NCBI GenBank assembly: GCA_026874595.1
Contig: CM049308.1
Span: forward strand, 19,284,001 to 19,348,000
Direction: 5' to 3'
Source of the DNA: Sipunculus nudus
Taxonomy: Eukaryota; Annelida; Sipuncula; Golfingiida; Sipunculidae
Length of the DNA: 64,000 nucleotides
The position numbers were made by a program, and so were the translations under genes. This document shows positions 61,686-64,000 of this stretch, piece after piece (within the stretch, counting starts at the first letter, position 1; every line of letters starts with the position of its first letter). The notes beneath the pieces were generated by a model. That model was not told the origin of the DNA, ran no database searches, and saw only the letters and a list, made by a program, of their open reading frames with translations.

Positions 61686-63999
61686 GTAAGTCAATAGTAA
61701 TTCATTGGCCAAATCGTCTTTTTCCGTCTTTCCTGGTAAAATAATAACCATGCATTTATAATACTCATTATGCCCCTTTGAAAATAATTCACGGCAAAAA
61801 AAAAAAAAATCTTAAAATCATTCTTCTTAAAGCCAGCCATTCACCAACCTTTTCTAAAGAATTTGTGTGATTTCTGATGTGCTATTAATATTAATGTACT
61901 CTCTGTTATTTCTGTAAAGGAAAGTTCGGATTTATGCACTTGTTTATCAAAAAGGTGTTGGTAAACAAAGCAATGTTGACAAAACAATGTAACTTAAGGT
62001 GGATTAGTTACATATGTGCGGAGGTTGCAAAGTCACTATAAGTTGCAAAATTTTTTCCAAACTATGGTTCGTCCGACCTGCCACCAGATGTCCTTGCTGA
62101 ATGTGTTTAGAGATTCGTTAGGTGGGTCCCCACAAGTTATAAACATATCGATATAAAAAAATGAACAGCCTATGTGTGGTAGGGGGAGATGTTTTCTGGC
62201 CAATATTTATAAAAGATTCAAGGGATTTTCGCTTGTTAAAAACATCAGATACCGGAAACGCCCCTTTAACAGAATTCAAGAACTATAGATTTAAGTTAAT
62301 GAACCAAATGCTAGGCTTTTCAATGTCTTTATACAATAAATGTTTCACTCAGTATTTATGAGGCCATCCGAAATTTTTGTTAGGTACCAAATATATACCC
62401 GATAACATTTACATTTCATGGATTTCCACTGGACTAAAAACAAATCATCTCTTCAGAATCCCACCATGTCACCATTTTTGCAAGTTCCCTCGCCCGGCTG
62501 ATACATTTTTGTTAAAATGTACCCATACAATTGCACCAAATATATAGGTTACGCTGTCATAAGAAGATTTATTTACCAGAAGACATATTCGATATGGGTA
62601 ACGGACAAGTTAATTATTGTTTTACAATGAATACACAACACATACTCTGACCGTTAATATATATATATATATACGCGATTTCACATTTTGTTTTTCTTCA
62701 GCGTTATATATAAATATATATTTATATGTAAATCACTAAATAGGTAATTATGTAATATCGATTGTCGTATGTTAAAAGCCCGTTTTATATAACAGGTGTA
62801 GTCTGGACAGAGTACCCAGGGAAGGTTATTCATATGAACAATATTGACTACAAAACCGTGGCCGGTATCGAAGAATGTAAGCAATGGTGTCTTGACCAGG
62901 TGGCGCCACTGTGTATGTCAATTGATTTTAACATAAACACAAAACGATGCAACAAAAACAGCGTAAGAGAAGGAGGCGGCATTCAGTTGGTGTCAAAAGC
63001 AGAGGAAATATATGCTGAATACGTTGTTGATACAACCGACGGTAAGTCAGAAACATTTCAAAGATTGTTTACCAGGATGAAAATTAAAGAATCATTTTTT
63101 CAAAGATGAAAATTAAATATTGTTCACTAGGATGAGATTATTTTATGTTTACAAGGATCAAAATTGAAATATTTTCTACATGGTTGACAATTTCAACGTG
63201 AGAGTTACTTGTAAAACGTGAAAACATGAGACATGTTTACATCAAGCACAATGATAAAAATACCACACTTATGATAAATAAGTTAGGCTTTATTGATGAT
63301 AACAGTTAAAAATAACCTTGTCACAAATGAAATTTATAATTATGTAACATCGAGTGTCCTACGTCAATATACTGCATTTTATAAAATCTACTTGATGCAG
63401 TCAGAATAGACTACCCAGGTATATACATTGATGAGAACAATATTAAGAGTCATATGTCCAATTGCTCATACCGCCAATCTAAACGGAACAAGATGTCTTA
63501 TTTTCTATTGAGAATATCCTCGGATTTCCCTCAATTTTATTTGATATCATTGACAAAACTTCTCATACTTTGTTATATGACAATTAATGACACGATCGTA
63601 CATCAACGCACTGCGCATTCGTTGGGGAAAGGAGTGTTACAAGATCCGAAACTTCTGGCCTTTTAAATGGTAAAATCACAAAAATGTAGTGACGCAAATC
63701 TTGTTTGATGCTACGTCCTCTTACCTTTCATGTTTTTTAAATTTATTTTCAGGTCTTCTTATGACCTTGTGGAGGTCTCTTATGCAGAACAGACTGCCCC
63801 CTCGGTCTCCGGAAATGTCGTCACAGGCGGAAGTGGTACAGAATGCGCCCTCTGGTGTGCTTCCGATACAACATGCTTGGCTTTCAGCTACCTGTCTGAG
63901 ACAAATAAGTGCCAGTTATACGACGCTGCCGATGTTCCCACTGCGTCATGGAGTTTTCAGAGCGGTTGTTTCTACTACGTTAAATTAGTATATCCTTAA
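61619..63999 (+). CDS. PAN/apple-like secreted protein, locus 2 (three exons, complete)
   Basis: Exons 61619-61685, 62796-63041 and 63788-63999 join in phase 1 at both junctions to give 174 codons plus TAA (63997-63999). Exon 1 is a signal peptide (MAGYMLGFCFPLVLILYDST). Exon 2 is module A (WTEYPGKV, ECKQWCLD, LCMSIDF, KRCNK, YAEYVVD). Exon 3 is module B (ECALWCASDTTCLAFSY, KCQLYDA, GCFYYVKL). The cysteine pattern fits two short PAN/apple-type modules in one small secreted protein. It is paralogous to locus 1: same exon plan, phases and stop position. The ligand and tissue are unknown; such proteins may be adhesive, lectin-like or immune, but nothing here decides between these. Confidence 0.76.
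61686..62795. other. Intron 1 of PAN locus 2
   Basis: Non-coding. The part around 61860-62160 resembles 1690-2010 (for example AATTTATGTGATTTCTG, and the TTGACAAA, TGCGGAGGT and CTTGCTGA(A/C)T(G/T) blocks in order), so it is another dispersed repeat. Confidence 0.55.
62796..63041 (+). CDS. PAN-like A exon, copy A4 (locus 2)
   Basis: The acceptor is ttatataacag ending at 62795; the donor is GACG|gtaagt at 63042; symmetric phase 1, 246 bases. It encodes VVWTEYPGKVIHMNNIDY, then GIEECKQWCLDQVAPLCMSI, TKRCNKNSV and YAEYVVDTTD. Four cysteines are present, versus three at the same sites in copy A3. Symmetric 1-1 exons can be duplicated or skipped without breaking the frame, which fits the extra copies seen nearby. 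Confidence 0.82.
63401..63466 (+). pseudogene. Decayed PAN-like A exon (copy A5) inside the last intron of locus 2
   Basis: A segment about 600 bases after A4 resembles the start of A4. Both the intron before it (ATTATGTAA then ATCGA/ATCGAGTGTC at 63346-63362 versus 62749-62765) and the exon start (DYPGIYIDENNI versus EYPGKVIHMNNI) align. The GVVWT start is shortened by about six bases. After 63466 the cysteine core is absent. It is a partial tandem duplicate, not a usable exon. Confidence 0.65.
63788..63999 (+). CDS. PAN-like B exon, terminal (locus 2)
   Basis: The acceptor is tcttatgcag ending at 63787, chosen because it gives phase 1 and lines up with the B acceptor of locus 1 (both exons start with AA, completing a Glu codon). 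It reads QTAPSVSGNVVTGGSG, ECALWCASDTTCLAFSY, NKCQLYDAADVPTASW, GCFYYVKLVYP and TAA. An earlier acceptor at 63752 (tttattttcag) would need phase 2, which exon A4 does not offer, although the frame is open there. The stop is one base from the window end, so the 3' UTR is not seen. Confidence 0.78.
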
Positions 64000-64000
64000 T

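Noticed and set aside
61347-61751. 134-codon minus-strand open frame
   Set aside because: Runs through TA repeats (YIYIYI) and lies antisense to the signal-peptide exon.
63689-63988. 99-codon frame overlapping the last PAN exon
   Set aside because: Different frame from the cysteine-patterned B module, which matches locus 1; it is the shadow.
1-64000. CRISPR arrays, bacterial operons, tRNA or rRNA genes
   Set aside because: Tandem repeats here are minisatellites or internal arrays of mobile elements in eukaryotic DNA. I saw no convincing tRNA or rRNA sequence by eye, though a tRNA scan was not possible.

Overview
The window looks like nuclear DNA of a mollusc, most likely a bivalve. It is AT-rich, its genes are split by GT-AG introns, and it is full of dispersed repeats carrying TCCG runs, short terminal inverted repeats (TIRs) and internal tandem arrays of the kind reported from bivalves. 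The species call is inference. Most of the 64 kb is intron, intergenic DNA or repeat. Four protein-coding loci can be supported.

(1) 7186-23435, plus strand: the last five coding exons of a mixed-lineage kinase (MLK; MAP3K9/10/11/21, Drosophila slipper family), a MAP3K of the JNK pathway. They encode the end of the kinase domain, the leucine-zipper region, the basic segment, a CRIB motif split by an intron, and the long Ser/Pro-rich tail. The SH3 and most kinase exons lie upstream of the window.

(2) 43145-41273, minus strand: a complete three-exon PET117 gene, a small inner-membrane assembly factor for cytochrome c oxidase, predicted at 85 aa.

(3) 45684-52470 and (4) 61619-63999, plus strand: two related genes built from a signal-peptide exon, a type-A PAN/apple-like exon starting VVWT, and a terminal type-B PAN/apple-like exon. 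Locus 4 reads as a complete 174-residue secreted protein. Locus 3 has an intact A exon and B exon, but two broken A-exon copies precede them and I could not find its signal-peptide exon. A decayed A copy also sits inside locus 4. The pattern suggests a small tandem family evolving by exon duplication and decay.

Layout: 1-7185 MLK upstream intron with repeats; 7186-23435 MLK; 23436-41272 intergenic, holding a G-rich element, a large composite repeat and a young LINE insertion; 41273-43145 PET117; 43146-52470 first PAN locus with microsatellites and a 43-bp minisatellite; 52471-61618 repeats, mainly a second copy of the composite repeat; 61619-63999 second PAN locus.

The strongest non-genic structures are a Helentron-like element with exact 180-bp tandem units interrupted by another Helentron-like element (16839-18712), and a 5'-inverted LINE insertion with a 15-bp target duplication and a paralogous near-empty site in the same window (37181-37878). 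Several TIR elements are also visible. MLK and PET117 are unrelated single-copy housekeeping or signalling genes; no operon-like cooperation is implied.
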